NCBI RefSeq assembly: GCF_012489685.1
Contig: NC_080043.1
Location: 80,306,292 to 80,370,291 of the forward strand
DNA length: 64,000 nucleotides
Source of the DNA: Lotus japonicus
Lineage: Eukaryota; Streptophyta; Magnoliopsida; Fabales; Fabaceae
Reading direction: 5' to 3'
Shown here one piece after another: positions 10,499 to 21,659 of this stretch. A model generated the notes under the pieces. That model ran no database searches. It was not told where the DNA came from and saw nothing but the letters and a program-made list of their open reading frames with translations. The position numbers and the translations under genes were made by a program. Within the stretch, counting starts at the first letter, position 1. Each line of letters starts with the position of its first letter.

Positions 10499-10542
10499 AA
10501 CAACTTGATATATCTATCCTATTTTTTAACAACTTGATATAT
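10499..10542 (-). repeat. Micro-retroposon: 14-bp insert in a 15-bp duplication
   Basis: AACAACTTGATATAT at 10499-10513 and 10528-10542 encloses CTATCCTATTTTTT. Confidence 0.65.
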
Positions 10543-10731
10543 TTACATAATGATCATTGAAAAATTCCAAATAAAATATCAGAACTTTTATACATTTAAA
10601 CTCAATTTTATATCTCAATTTTTTTGGAGTTATATGATTGGATGGTGATCATGATCACCAACCAAAGATCAAACGGTTTAGAATCCTACAATCTTGTGGC
10701 CCAACTCAATTGAAAAATCTATCTCATGTCC

Positions 10732-10742
10732 CTATAATATAG
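10732..10742 (+). promoter_or_regulatory. TATA-like box of SAUR copy 2
   Basis: CTATAATATAG lies 156 bp before the start codon at 10888, identical to the box of copy 1. Confidence 0.5.
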
Positions 10743-10887
10743 CACAATCTGTTAGTCTTTGCATCACTATGCGTTTCTTCGTTTGTTATTCAATGACTCT
10801 GAGACACTCAGAAACTTTCCACTGAGATTTTCCACCCGCCGCATACACAAAAACACACAAAGATTCAATCTCTCTGGTTTTGAAGAA

Positions 10888-11211
10888 ATGGGTTGCGGTG
10901 AAAAGAGTCCCAAGAGCTTTCATTCGCACGGCGGCGATGGGAAGAAGCAGCAAGAATTCCGAGGCGTTCCGAAAGGGTGTATGGCGATCAAGGTGGGACA
11001 GGGCGAAGAGAAACAGAGGTTTGTGGTTCCTGTGATGTACTTGAACCATCCTCTGTTCATGCAGCTTCTGAAGGAGGCAGAGGAAGAGTATGGATTCGAT
11101 CAGAAAGGAACCATCACCATCCCTTGCCATGTTGAGGAATTCAGAAACGTTCAGGGCTTGATTGATAGGCACAAGAGCCTTCATCATCATCATGGATGCT
11201 TTGGCTTCTGA
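10888..11211 (+). CDS. SAUR: SAUR-family auxin-responsive protein, copy 2
   Basis: A 107-residue SAUR, nearly identical in sequence to the copy 5.2 kb upstream. The frame is open from 10759, but the start at 10888 (MGCGEKSPKSFHSHGG) is chosen because it matches the start of copy 1 and lies well after the shared TATA-like box at 10732. The core motifs FRGVPKGCMAIKVG, RFVVPVMYLNHPLF, YGFDQKGTITIPC and EEFRNVQGLID are intact. Compared with copy 1, a His/Gly stretch near residues 15-20 is shortened. Similarity continues into both flanks (about 10335-11425 against 5130-6235), which indicates tandem segmental duplication. Confidence 0.9.
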   Translation: MGCGEKSPKSFHSHGGDGKKQQEFRGVPKGCMAIKVGQGEEKQRFVVPVMYLNHPLFMQLLKEAEEEYGFDQKGTITIPCHVEEFRNVQGLIDRHKSLHHHHGCFGF

Positions 11212-11429
11212 ATTTCTGATGATCTTGTTTGTGATAACCCAGACCCAGAAATCATGGCCTCAATTTTATTATCTTCTGGTCATGTAAATTTGTGGTTTTT
11301 TACTTTTTAGGATCTTTTTTTCTCTTTTTTTCTTGATATGTATAAAAGGAAAATCAACAGAATGTTGCTCCTTTCAATTGTGGTTACTTTAATGAGATGA
11401 TCTTCTTTTCTTGAAGAAATTTTGATGCG

Positions 11430-13030
11430 TGAGAATAATTGGTGCACTGCTATTATGAATTGACAGTAAGTAGGGTCAAGATTTTGTTTCTTTTCCTTTG
11501 TTTTGAGTCACTGAATTCACCATGATCAAATTTGGTCTATCTATCACCATAAAGTAATACCGCACCAATGGCTAATGGATTTCAATTACATTCTCAATTA
11601 TTTGCGACTGTTGAATGATAAGTTATGGTCAAACGGCGCCGAAACTGTGGTTATATTGGTTGTTGAGTTTTGAAATCTTGCACAAAAAACAGAACAAAAC
11701 GCTTCATCCCTCCTATTCCTCCTTATCTTTAGAAAATTTTGGGTATCCGTTTTCTCTTAGGTCTAATTCTTGGTTTGGTGTTTATCCCAATGTGAAGATC
11801 TCCTAGAATTTTATGCGGCTTGTGGCCCAATAACGGTATTAGAGCGACAACGTTGCAACCTTGAGATTGACCCACACTGATTAAGTCTCGGTCTATATGA
11901 AATGTGAATAAGTCTTAAATTGGAAGAAAATGAGAGTGTTGAGCAATAGATTACTCATACACTCTTATCTTCGTGTTCTCTTTCTCACCCACTGATGATC
12001 AAATCAAATTGTGGAATCTTTCCTTTTCTCTTTTTAAGATTTTTTTTTCTTTTTTCTTTAGCATGCTACTTAACAATATGCACCTTTTTCCCTTAGTATG
12101 TGTATCTATAACATTAAACAAGCATATAGAGCAGAAAGGGGGGGGGGGAGAAAAAGAGGTTTTGCATGGAGAAATTAAAGTTAGACAGGCAAAAGGGTAT
12201 ATGGACCATTTCTGGATCTGAAATCTGAATTTAACTGAAACACTGGGATCATTAAGGAGTTAGTGGGGGGACAAGAGTATTGAGATTTTCCTTTTTCATT
12301 ATAGACTATAGAGAATAAGATACTCATTGTTGGTATTTAGGTCTCAATTATGTGGGTAGGTGATGGAGAAAGACAAACTACCATGGAAACTAGAAGGTGT
12401 CAGTGGGTTGGTGCATGACTTCCACGTTTGGCAAGGGTCTGGTCTGGTGTTTGTTGATATACACAATGCTTTCCAAGACACACAATTAATGTAGCTGAAC
12501 AAAAACCTCAATCCTTTGTACCCTTGAAGCTTGAAAGCTTGAAACAGAGATCCAAACAGGGAACAGTTCTGGGACCCTTCGGATTGAATTTGATTTATTT
12601 GTGGTTATGATTTAGGAATATCAATCAAACTTATTCCACCATCATTTTTGGCTGCTACTGTGTGTCTCTACATTGACAAACTGAATATGTGTGCGTTTGT
12701 ATCTCTTTCGAAGTCAACATGATAAGAATATTGTTTCTCCGATCACATCAATAATATTTTGTTTACCAATATTTTTCACCTCCACCTACATAATTAAAGA
12801 AGAGAAAAAACAGAAAGGAAGGAGTAATACTATATGTGATCTGATAATAAATGCAGATAAAGATAAAAAAGAAAATGAGTGAAAATGAGATAAAAAAAAT
12901 GAGGTGTGTATGAATTATTATTCATCTACATTATAGTTTAAATTGAAAATGCATGTTAAATTCTAACTTCTCTATTAATACATTAAGCTAAACATTTGCA
13001 TTGAATCTAACACTAAAATAAACACACACA
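11430..13030. other. Gene-free spacer
   Basis: Only short chance frames are seen. A G11 run lies at about 12139-12149. No transposon ends or RNA gene were recognised. Confidence 0.5.
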
Positions 13031-13044
13031 AATATATATATATA

Positions 13045-13164
13045 TATATTTATAGGCAAATGTTAGTTGTTAATTATTAGTAAATTTGTTCATTCGTCGG
13101 GGTTTGAACTACCCTTCGCGATGCAAATCCCATCATTTCCCTTAAGTCAAAGTGAGCTACCTTT

Positions 13165-13165
<1 letters not shown>
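13045..13165 (-). repeat. SINE-like repeat (family 1), minus strand
   Basis: Reading the minus strand, a tRNA-like region with a GGGTTTGA(T/A)-type B box precedes a 3' part ending AACTAACATTTGCCTATAAA. Related copies lie at 15326-15412, 30660-30796 and 54931-55061. It is bordered by TA-dinucleotide tracts. Confidence 0.5.
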
Positions 13166-13201
<36 letters not shown>

Positions 13202-13322
13202 GGACATTGACTAATTTAATCGTAGAAGGCTACAAGACAATTCCAACCCCACCCAGAGGTCCACCTTGCTTGCTGTGTGCCTTTCAATTTTTCAATTATC
13301 AAGTTTTTTTTAGGTAAGCCAA

Positions 13323-13352
<30 letters not shown>
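13165..13352. repeat. TA-dinucleotide microsatellites
   Basis: Two perfect TA tracts lie at about 13167-13196 and 13329-13352. A shorter one lies at about 13034-13050. Confidence 0.9.
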
Positions 13353-13353
<1 letters not shown>

Positions 13354-13659
13354 GGAAGTACAAATAGGTACTTCAACAGGAAACAAGCAAACAAGAGTGC
13401 AAAGAGTAGTTCTTGCAAAAAAATCAAGAAACTAGTTCAAACAAAACCCACTACACATGTTGTATATATTTTTTTTATTTAATTTTGATATATTCACAAC
13501 TCATTTCCCTTCCATCTCAATTATATCTTTTATTTCGTTTAAATTTTTATATCATATCACTAATTATATTTCTCATGTTTTTCTTTTTGATTGCTTTGTC
13601 ACTTTAGCCGCAAGTGAAAATAAGTGGTGGATGATGATTTTCTATCTAAACGATTGAAA

Positions 13660-14735
13660 CTTGAAAAGAATCTACGGGGTGTTTATTGAATTAGATCGAC
13701 CTGATGAACCAAATCAATGAAGATGGTTTTGATTTTTTATATTGTTCGAATTCAACCTGAACAAAATCCATGCCAACCCGAGGGTGATTGGTTCAAATCA
13801 CGGGTTGAAAGTTTGAAAAAACAGATAAGTCGATGAATCGAATGGGAGTTTTGTTACTATTAAAAAAAGACTAGGCATTGTGGAACAGTTGTGAGTGAAA
13901 GTTTAGGGAGAAACAAGGTAATCCTAGCAACCCTACAAGCATACTCTATGACTTCCAAATACCATAAGACCTATTCTCTCATTTGTTCACACACAAACCC
14001 TAACCATCCCACCAATTAGAAACAAGGCTCATCATCTCATCGTTCATCATCATCATTACGATTCACGACATCACCATTCCTCATCGAATCATCATTCACA
14101 CCATTTCGTTCCTCATCTCATCGTTCAATCATCATCATCAATTCATCATCATCACTCTTCCGTTTCTCATCTCATCGTTCAATCATTCATCAATATCATC
14201 GTAGTTGTGTTCCTCATCAACTCAGCATTCAGCATCATCATCTTTATCTCATAGTTCAATCATTAACCATCATCGCAGATTCAGAGTTCCTCGCCTTCCA
14301 CCGTTTTTGTTGGTTTCTCTAGATAAGTCACACATGCATTCCCTTCCCCCTCTCTATTTTCATGATTCACTTCACTCTGATTGTTGATTTATTTTCATAT
14401 TTTTCATTTCCATGAATACAAATTTTGTGTAGATTGGTCGTTTAAAATGTTGGCTAAATTTTCAAATTTCTCCTAAGTTTCTTGCATTTTTATTGCCATG
14501 TAAATGTTTGGATCTGATGAACCAAACCATTCCTCATTGAATTGGTTTGATTTGGATTTGAGAATTTTTTTCTCAAAACCAAACCAAACCGACCAAAATT
14601 GATTGATTTGATTGCTTTTTCAACATAAAACCGAACTAGACCGACCCGTGTACATTCCTAACCGACCAAAATTGATTGGTTTGGTTACTTTTTCCGCATA
14701 AAATTGAACTAGACCGACCGGTATACACCCCTATT
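13660..14735. other. Repeat-rich, probably transposon-derived spacer
   Basis: About 14033-14210 is built from diverged copies of CTCATCTCATCGTTCAATCA-like units. Positions 14586-14659 and 14660-14733 are two tandem copies (period 74) of a sequence starting AACCGACCAAAATTGATTG. The outer sequence GGGGTGTTTATT at 13677 and GGTATACACCCCT at 14721 resembles hAT ends, but no target-site duplication was found. There is no gene. Confidence 0.45.
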
Positions 14736-15030
14736 GATGATGCCACGAAAAATAAATTGAGTGCCTTAATTATACGGGATATATGGTGTAATGTTACATA
14801 AAGAGAGGTAGAGAGAAATGAGATATTTTCAAAGTGTGAACACATGTTAACCAAATTTTCATACTATAAACGTATTTATAAAATAGAAAAGTGATCACAA
14901 AACAAAAACTACCCCATTTGTAATCAAATAATGTTAAACTTTATTTTACCCAACGTAACAAAAGGTAAATCAAACAATGTTATTATGTGAAATGAAAGAA
15001 AGCGACACAAACAAACTATGATTATAAGAA

Positions 15031-15216
15031 GAGTAATGATATATACACACCTCATTTTTTAAACACTTCATTTCCACATCTTTTTATTTCTATCTCTCTC
15101 CTCTTATCATTTATCACATATAATATTTTCTCTCTCTTACTTTTTCTTTTCTTCCTATCTCTCTCTTCATTCCACCTCTCTCCACCTCAAAGAGAGGTGT
15201 GAAGATATCATTTTTC
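15031..15216. mobile_element. Mutator-like MITE, 186 bp
   Basis: An exact 9-bp duplication TTATAAGAA at 15022-15030 and 15217-15225 flanks inverted ends that share AATGATAT and CACACCTC. The interior is a CT-rich strand with CTCTCTC-CTT runs. A 9-bp target site fits Mutator-like elements. A relative lies at 43671-43847. Confidence 0.75.
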
Positions 15217-15325
15217 TTATAAGAATTTATGTAAATAACTTATACTTATGTACAAGTTGTTTTAAGATCATTTTTATGAGTTGTTCGAGTTGACCTACTT
15301 ATTAATGTGCTAGCGCTCTTTTTTT

Positions 15326-15412
15326 TATAGACAAATCTTAGTTGTTAGAAATGTTAGTAAATTAATCCCTTCTGCGAACCCGGGACCCTTCACCCTTCAT
15401 CCTACCTAACCC
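15326..15412 (-). repeat. SINE-like repeat (family 1), partial
   Basis: On the minus strand it carries GGGTCCCGGGTTCGCAG, followed by GATTAATTTACTAACATT and the AAGATTTGTCTATAAAA tail shared with the other family copies. Confidence 0.55.
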
Positions 15413-15479
15413 TTATTTCTATAAATTTTTAAATTAACTTATAAATTATTGCTTATATAATTGTTAACACTTATTATCA

Positions 15480-17640
15480 CCAGTGTTATTACACTCGGAC
15501 CGGCCAGTCAAACCGGTCCAACTGTGAACCGGTGACTTAGCCGGTTCGAGTTGACAATCGGATCGGTCATGCATTCAAACCAGAATGAACCGGAACAAAT
15601 CGACCGATTTAGATGAAAATGGTGACTCGTCTGATTTTTTGTTGAACCGACGAGAGCTGAGTAACTTATTTTGTGTTTTTTTATTGATATGTTGATAACA
15701 GGCCGTACAAGGGAGCTCATTTTGGAGTTGTGCAGTTAATATTTAATATATTTTGACCTTTCAAATTGTATTGTTACCTCGAGGAAATGTGAAGAAATGT
15801 TAACCACTACACCATCATGTTATTCAATGTTTTGAAATTTCTTTTATTATTTATATATTAACTTTATATTGTATTGGACTATTTTATAATTTTTTAATAA
15901 CACCAAGTCCAGCATTCGAACCAGTGATCAAATGATCATCCCAGTAACTCATTGACTCATTGCCCTTCGATCACTGTGCAAACACTTAAATGATAAATAT
16001 TTATTAAGTATATAGGCCAATTTTCATCCACGTGCATTGAAAATGTTAACAAATCATTCCCTATTTTAAATTGAGCATTATCTTAATCTTTTTCAATTAT
16101 ATAATGGAAATAATTAAGTCCAAGGAGTTAAACTTTTAGATTAGTAAATGCAATATAATGTGGTGGCTGATAAAAATATGAATTTGGATTATCTCCAGCG
16201 GCTGAATGGTGCAGCAAACATAAATGTTAGAGGAACTAAATGTGATTTAACACTTACTTTTTAGTTAAAATAATTTCAACTATTAGATGATTGAATCAAT
16301 GGATGAAAATCTGCTGGAGGGGCTGGAGAAAGTATCGTGCTGGAGAGGATCCATATTCTAAAAATATTGAGTTAGCCTCTGGTTGTTAGATGTTGTCATT
16401 AGCCTAATGCATTGACATGGCACTTGCGTGGGCAAAGGAAGGTAGTTATATCATCTCTATATGACTGCCCACTATTTAATTTATTTCCTCCAATAAAAAT
16501 TGTAGGGCACTTAAAGACAAAATAAGATAGTTTTCAGATGAAGAAAAAAAAAAGACAAAATAAGATAACATATAATATATTGATATATTCACATTCTTTT
16601 CTCTATTTTATACTCATTTTCCTTATTTTCTCCTTTTTTTTCCAAGTCGCATTCCTCATCACTATAGAAAATGAGAAAATTAATTATAAAATAATAACCA
16701 CCGTCAAATTCAATTAAGAGTAAGGAATGGTCAAGATCTGCTCACATGACCATGTCATGTGGATATCCCACATGAGGGGATCCAAATCCCTCTCTTATAC
16801 TCATATATATCTCTAGGCGGAGGTTAGATTGGGGTGAGTATGAAATTATTTCCCAAACGATAATGCCTCGATCCCTCTAATTTATCCACACATTAGTTTC
16901 TCTTTTATTTCATTTTCACTCATTTTTCTTTCTATCTCTCTTCTTTTCATATCAAATCATCAATTATATATATTTCATTTCTTTTTATTCTCTTCATGCA
17001 ACTCAGGGAGTGAGTGTGTTTAAGGGGTGACGGAAATCCTACAGTGTCCATTCATACTTATTAATACTTGGTGGACGACACTAGGGTTAGTGTCGATTAA
17101 GCTAACACAACTCACATGACATTTTAGCCAATGCAAATTCATATAATTAGCATGAGTTGTACTTGCTGACTCTAGCATCAGATTGGCCAACGCTATTTGC
17201 CTATTTATGGCACTGAAAATAAATTTGTCGAATGTTAGCGTTGGTCGTGGACAACGCTAATATTGGCTTCAATGCAAAATTGGTGATGAGTTACAACTAA
17301 TTGGTCACTGCTTATAAGGGCCTTTAAATTGGTCTCTCTCGTTTAGCTGAAATAGTAGCCTTTAACTTGGAGTTGTATGCTTGGTATCTTCAAGTTAGGG
17401 TGTAATTTATATAGCGTGCACAAGATCACCAATTCTTAGAGACTCCCAAATAGTTAGCAAATTATGTAAGTCACGTCATATTTACATTGATAGCCGACAA
17501 AATAAAGGTAATTTACATAGCATTAAGCAGATAGAAAAATATATTGTGGTGATAATTCTGGTAGTTTCAGAGTGCAAATAGCAGCCAAACTTCAAAAAAA
17601 TACAGTTTGCAATTAGTGGCGATTAAAAGCTGCCACTAAA
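15480..17640. other. Gene-free spacer with CCGG-rich repeats
   Basis: From 15490 to 15620 there are ACCGGTTCGA-like repeats similar in style to the hAT element at 8018. From about 17040 to 17270 an AT-rich stretch repeats GTTAGCGTTGG-like words. No gene was recognised. A micro-retroposon lies at 16513-16567. Confidence 0.4.
16513..16567 (+). repeat. Micro-retroposon: 21-bp insert in a 17-bp duplication
   Basis: AAAGACAAAATAAGATA at 16513-16529 and 16551-16567 encloses GTTTTCAGATGAAG followed by an A-run. Confidence 0.75.
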
Positions 17641-17644
17641 AGAA

Positions 17645-18147
17645 ACATCAAATAATTTTTTTTTAGAAACAAAAGGATGATATATATATAATAATGAAAG
17701 CTGGGATAAGAGCCCGCATAAACAGAGTACATAAAAGGAACAAGGCATCCAAAGCCAAAGAAAAACAACAACAGGAAATTAAAGAGAAGTAGCTAAGAAA
17801 AGAGAGAACAAGGCATTGAACATAACAGCAGCCAAGTAAAAAGGAAAAAGAACAGCACGCGCGCCAAGCAGCCAAGAAGCAAATAGCAGCTAGAAAGGGT
17901 TGGCTCCTCAAACCCCCTCAGAACGCCACTAGAGAGTATTTGATCGATTGTAACCTGCTTTTGCTAAATTGTCAGCAGAGGAATTAGCTTTCCTGTAAAT
18001 ATGAAGCACACCCAAGCAATGAACTTCCAACATCAGGAAGTCAATTTGGTTTAAATCATTTAACAGCTTCCACAGACGGTTAGTCTTGATCGTGACCCAC
18101 CCAACAACAGTTGTAGAATCAATTTGGTTTAAATCATTTAGCATCAA
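17645..18147 (-). pseudogene. LINE 3' fragment with RNase H tail
   Basis: The minus strand codes for the last part of a plant LINE RNase H (VGWVTIKTNRLWKLLNDLNQ, YRKANSSADNLAKAG). A 3' UTR of about 270 bp ends near 17645. The 5' end is severely truncated. A 22-nt block coding for LNDLNQI is present twice, at 18041-18062 and 18120-18141, with the first translated copy out of its normal place. Confidence 0.8.
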
Positions 18148-18227
18148 ATATATTGTACAATTTACGATGGTTTAAAACCTCACTAACTGGCAGTGACCTG
18201 TGTGTACCTCGTGCATCAAGGGCTCTC

Positions 18228-18232
<5 letters not shown>

Positions 18233-18270
<38 letters not shown>
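18233..18270. repeat. TA microsatellite at the left edge of pararetrovirus copy A
   Basis: A perfect AT-dinucleotide tract is directly followed by viral sequence starting GAATATTTACAGGG. Confidence 0.9.
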
Positions 18271-18273
<3 letters not shown>

Positions 18274-18295
18274 TATTTACAGGGAAGGGGCTAAA

Positions 18296-19609
18296 ATGGC
18301 CTCCAGAACCTCTTCTTCCAGAGGAAGGGGAAGCAGCAAATCCAGAGGTAAGAATGTTTCTTTACATCAAAATGGGTCATCCACCCTAAACCAATCTAGG
18401 TTATCCACCCAAAGCTTTGTCCAATCCAAACAAACTAAGGAAGACTATGCATGCCCATTCCAAACCCTTCAGGCCTTCCAAGAACAAGGTCTAACCACAC
18501 TTCCAAAAAAGACTTGGGCTAGCATTGCAGATGATGATAGTTACCAAGACCTACCATCACTCCAAACAATAATCCAAACCCAGAAATCCCAAGTCATTCA
18601 AGCCAATCCCAAACCAATCCAATCAACCCTTCCCAGACAAGAATATCTCAATAAACCAATTTCCAAATTTGTCATGTTGATCGAACCAGAGTATTAGGAC
18701 CAAACTAGTGGTGAGCTCGTAGCCGATAAAACAGCTTCAAAAGTTTTTCCGACATCAAGCCACCTTGAACCAATCAGCCACAACAAAACCCAAAACTTCT
18801 ATGAGTTTATTCTTGTAGATACAGATAATGTGGCAATCAAACACTTTAGGGACAAAAATGATGAATCCCTAATAACCCATTCAACTTTCCAAATCATGAG
18901 AGTTCTTAAACCTTCAGACTTTGGTAGCAATCCCAACAAAACCAAGAAATTCTCCAATAACTTTGATCCAATAGGTTTTAATTATTGGGACCATGTCAGA
19001 GCCTGGGAAAATACCATCCTCGGCTTCCAAAATAAGAATCTCAAACATTCCTGGCTTATCTATTTCAAGAAAGCCACCAACTACTCTTTTCCAAATTGGT
19101 TCCACTCTTGGTGGGATTTCTTTGGACCTACAAAAGATATTTTTCCCCCCGAAGTACTGGAGGGATTCAAACTTTTTTCAAAAAATTGGAATAAAGATTT
19201 AAACAACTATCCGGTTAGTTTAAATTTTTATACAATCTTTTCGCTGTCTTGGATTTTTGCATGGCAGTACTTCATTAAAACAAAAAATATTCCTGAGCTC
19301 CACAAGCAAACCTCAATCAAATGGTGGAAAATCTTTGATGCTTCAATGGTTTCAAAAGAAAATATTGATCTTTGGATCAGAACAAATCAGAAATATCTGA
19401 ATCATGCAAGTCCTCAATCTTGCCTCCTGCTCAACCAGAAGGCTCACATCACTGCAGCACTCGCAGGTGCCTCTTCAGAGGAAGGTTTATTGAAAAGCCT
19501 CCAAGTTGCCCTTCAAATACTACAAAATAATTCAAAAGACAATCAAGCATCTTCTTCAAAGGACCCTTTGCAGAAAAAGGAAAAGCATCGGATACCCTCT
19601 CAATCATAA
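18296..19609 (+). pseudogene. Pararetrovirus ORF2 protein, one in-frame stop (copy A)
   Basis: This is a homologue of the ORF2 product at 24136-25398, of unknown function. The start at 18296 follows directly on the stop of the preceding RNase H frame. The frame of 438 codons is broken only by a TAG at 18695-18697. The shared core includes FYEFILVD, FDP-YNYWD, HSWLIYFKKA, FPNWFHSWW, FPPEV, SWIFAW, IKWWKIFDAS and LWIRTNQ. The N-terminal 130 residues are Ser/Gln-rich with basic RGRGSSKSRGK. The core aligns by eye with copy B, but identity is low, so the two insertions come from different viral lineages. Confidence 0.75.
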
Positions 19610-19690
19610 TCTAACGCCAGTTTCGTCCCAGACAGCCTGGAAGACAGTGAAGAAGATCTCCTTTGATTTTCATCTCAAAAATTGTACTTT

Positions 19691-19814
19691 TTACTGTAGC
19701 AAAGTTGACTTTTTTTACTGTAGCAAAGTTGACTTTTCACTGTAGTTAGTACCGAACAGTTCCAGTCGATAACCGGAACTATTCAAACAGTGTTTCTATT
19801 TTTCCTATAAATAG
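19691..19814 (+). promoter_or_regulatory. Pararetroviral promoter of copy A: repeats and TATA box
   Basis: A 22-bp unit (TTACTGTAGCAAAGTTGACT plus TT) occurs at 19691-19712 and 19715-19736, with a third partial copy at 19737-19745. Each full unit holds TTGACT, a W-box-like word. A TATA box (TATAAATA) follows at 19806-19813, with a leader downstream. In an intact virus the movement-protein frame should come next on the + strand. Here an inverted piece follows instead. Confidence 0.65.
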
Positions 19815-19890
19815 AGAGCCCCTCTTATGTTAGAGGGCACACTTTAGACGCAGAGAGATAGTCAGATCCTAGAGAGATAAACTGTAAGTC

Positions 19891-21250
19891 TTATCTCTTC
19901 CTGCTTTCTCTAACCCCTCTTGCTTCCATCTTAACCTTTCCTCTGTTCAAAAGTTGGAAATAAGCCTCATCACCTAATTGTTGAAGGTATTTGTTTGTGT
20001 AGTTGGCTTGTTCCATGATATCTTTGATATCCTTCCATGTAACTGCTTCCTCACTTTTCGTTTTAAACGGGGATGCTAGGACACGAAGGTTTTGGGCATT
20101 TTTAACCACAAAAGGTGCCTTGGGAGGTACATCTGATTGTATTGTTTTTTCATCGCTTAGTTGCCAGGTTATGACATCGACTTGATAAGGGTAATTAATC
20201 CCTTTTTTGATGGTATAAGCATGGAACCAGTTGAAAAAAGGGATATTTTGTTGGACGAGTTCAAGAAACCTATAGAATGGCTCTTGGATATTTTTTCTAT
20301 TTTGGCCTTGGTAGTTTTTGAAGAACCATTCTCTTTGAGGAGTCCATTCCTCGGAATAGAAATCTTTTCTAAGAGATTCTTTATCAATAGTGAACTCTAT
20401 GTTGATTGCTCCAATGAAATTTGGGGTTTCAATGGAGGAGTAGGTTGGGGATAAAGTAGATCTCTGGTCATCATTATCCATTTGGTATGTTGTTTTTACC
20501 GGTGTTGTAGTCTCAAAACCAGTAAGGTGGATTGTAGATTCATCATGGGAGGGTTCAGGTTGAGCTCTACTGATGGAATTGGTCCGAGACATGGAAAAAG
20601 ATCTTCTAGACATAGTAGATCTAAAGTCTTCTTTAGTTCTGATCGATCTAGGGAGGGAAAAGGAGTTTCTCCTATCAAAGACTAAATCAACCTGCCCAGT
20701 TTGGTGTTGGATAACATCACGGAAGTCAGGGGTGACAATAGATTGAGCCGGTGTAGCTCTTTCTATTGACCATTTCTCTGGTAGAGTGATATCATTCCAT
20801 TGAATAGTTTTTGGGACGATAATATTAGCTTTTTTATTATCAGTGAGAAACAAAGTGGTTTCTCCAGACTTTTCACAACTTGTTTTAAGGAAATGAGATT
20901 TGATTGAGTTCATAACCTTATACTGAACTCTGTAGATTAAGGTGATTGGGATAGATCCTTCCTTCATATCATATCCATGAAGCTTGATGTTAAGGAATAG
21001 AACATCAAGAATGTTCTTGTCATCCAGACTTACTGTTAAGTCCGGATAACAGTTGAAGAAGATTGGTCCATGACTCAAGCTAGATTCAATAGTTCCTAAG
21101 AGAGAGTCGTGAAAATTGTTATGTCTAGTATCTCTTAAACATAGAAGAACGGCGACGTCTAGTGAACCTCTAGTAAGAGGTTTCATACCAATTTGAACAC
21201 TACCTATGTGCAGGTAGTTAAAACCTTTGAGGATATGTTCTCTGATGCTT
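19891..21250 (-). pseudogene. Movement protein plus N-terminal coat fragment (copy A)
   Basis: The frame open from 21186 to 19891 (431 residues) belongs to a 30K-type movement protein, with IGMKPLTRGS, VLLCLRDTR, LLGTIESSLSHGPIFFNCYP and YRVQYKVM. It matches the movement protein at 29597-30307. The coding similarity continues upstream without a start to about 21250 (REHILKGFNYLHIGS), where it stops abruptly against + strand RNase H sequence. Downstream it reaches the region before the coat core (DKESLRKDFYSEEW, WFFKNYQGQ, FFNWFHAYTIKKGINYPY) and ends near 19900. It is inverted relative to the promoter and ORF2 of the same block. Confidence 0.8.
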
Positions 21251-21420
21251 TTCTAGTCCGCGTAGATTGTAAATCTGCCAAGGATATATTACAAAAAGAT
21301 GTTAAAAATTTAGCTTCAAAACAAATTTTTGCTAGATGGCAAGCTATTTTAAGTGTTTTCAATTTTGACATAGAATATATCAAAGGCTCAGCAAACTCTC
21401 TCCCTGACAGTTTTCAATAA
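21250..21420 (+). pseudogene. RNase H C-terminal fragment (copy A)
   Basis: Translation from about 21250 gives FLVRVDCKSAKDILQKDV, then KQIFARWQAILS, then FDIEYIKGSANSLPDSF and a stop at 21420. This is the C-terminal end of a caulimovirid RNase H. It parallels the frame at about 25400-25540 of copy B. Confidence 0.75.
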
Positions 21421-21630
21421 TATCAATCTTCTGCAATCTTGTTTAATGGACGGCTAAGCCTCCTGCTTTATTTTATTCTGTCAATGGAAGACTGAGCCTC
21501 CTTTTAATTTATTTACTTACTGCGCATTTATTATTCCAGTCTATCTTTATATTCTGCAGTCTGGCCGCATCCTACTTCTCTTACCAGCTTTAATTCTAAC
21601 CCCTTAAATCTGCTTCCGAACCCCTCTTGG

Positions 21631-21651
21631 TATATATATATATATATATAT
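21631..21651. repeat. TA microsatellite
   Basis: A perfect TA tract lies to the right of pararetrovirus copy A. About 210 bp of unassigned sequence lie between the RNase H stop and this tract. Confidence 0.9.
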
Positions 21652-21659
21652 CGCTTGTT

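Larger units (their letters stand above)
18271..21420. mobile_element. Endogenous pararetrovirus copy A, rearranged and defective
   Basis: The block contains, in order: the last codons of an RNase H frame (18271-18293, +), an ORF2-like gene (18296-19609, +), an intergenic promoter region with TATA box (19610-19890, +), an inverted movement-protein/N-terminal coat fragment (21250 back to 19891, -) and an RNase H fragment (about 21250-21420, +). The coat C-terminal half, the protease and nearly all of the RT are missing. The left end and the right RNase H end are close neighbours on the viral map, so the block reads like one opened defective circle. TA repeats lie at 18233-18270 and 21631-21651. 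Confidence 0.75.

Noticed and set aside
15481..15977. hAT element suggested by CAGTG and CACTG ends with CCGG-rich interior
   Set aside because: The inverted ends match for only a few bases and there is no 8-bp duplication.
17036..17330. CACTA-type element suggested by CACTAGGG and repeated GTTAGCGTTGG words
   Set aside because: No matching inverted end or 3-bp duplication was found.
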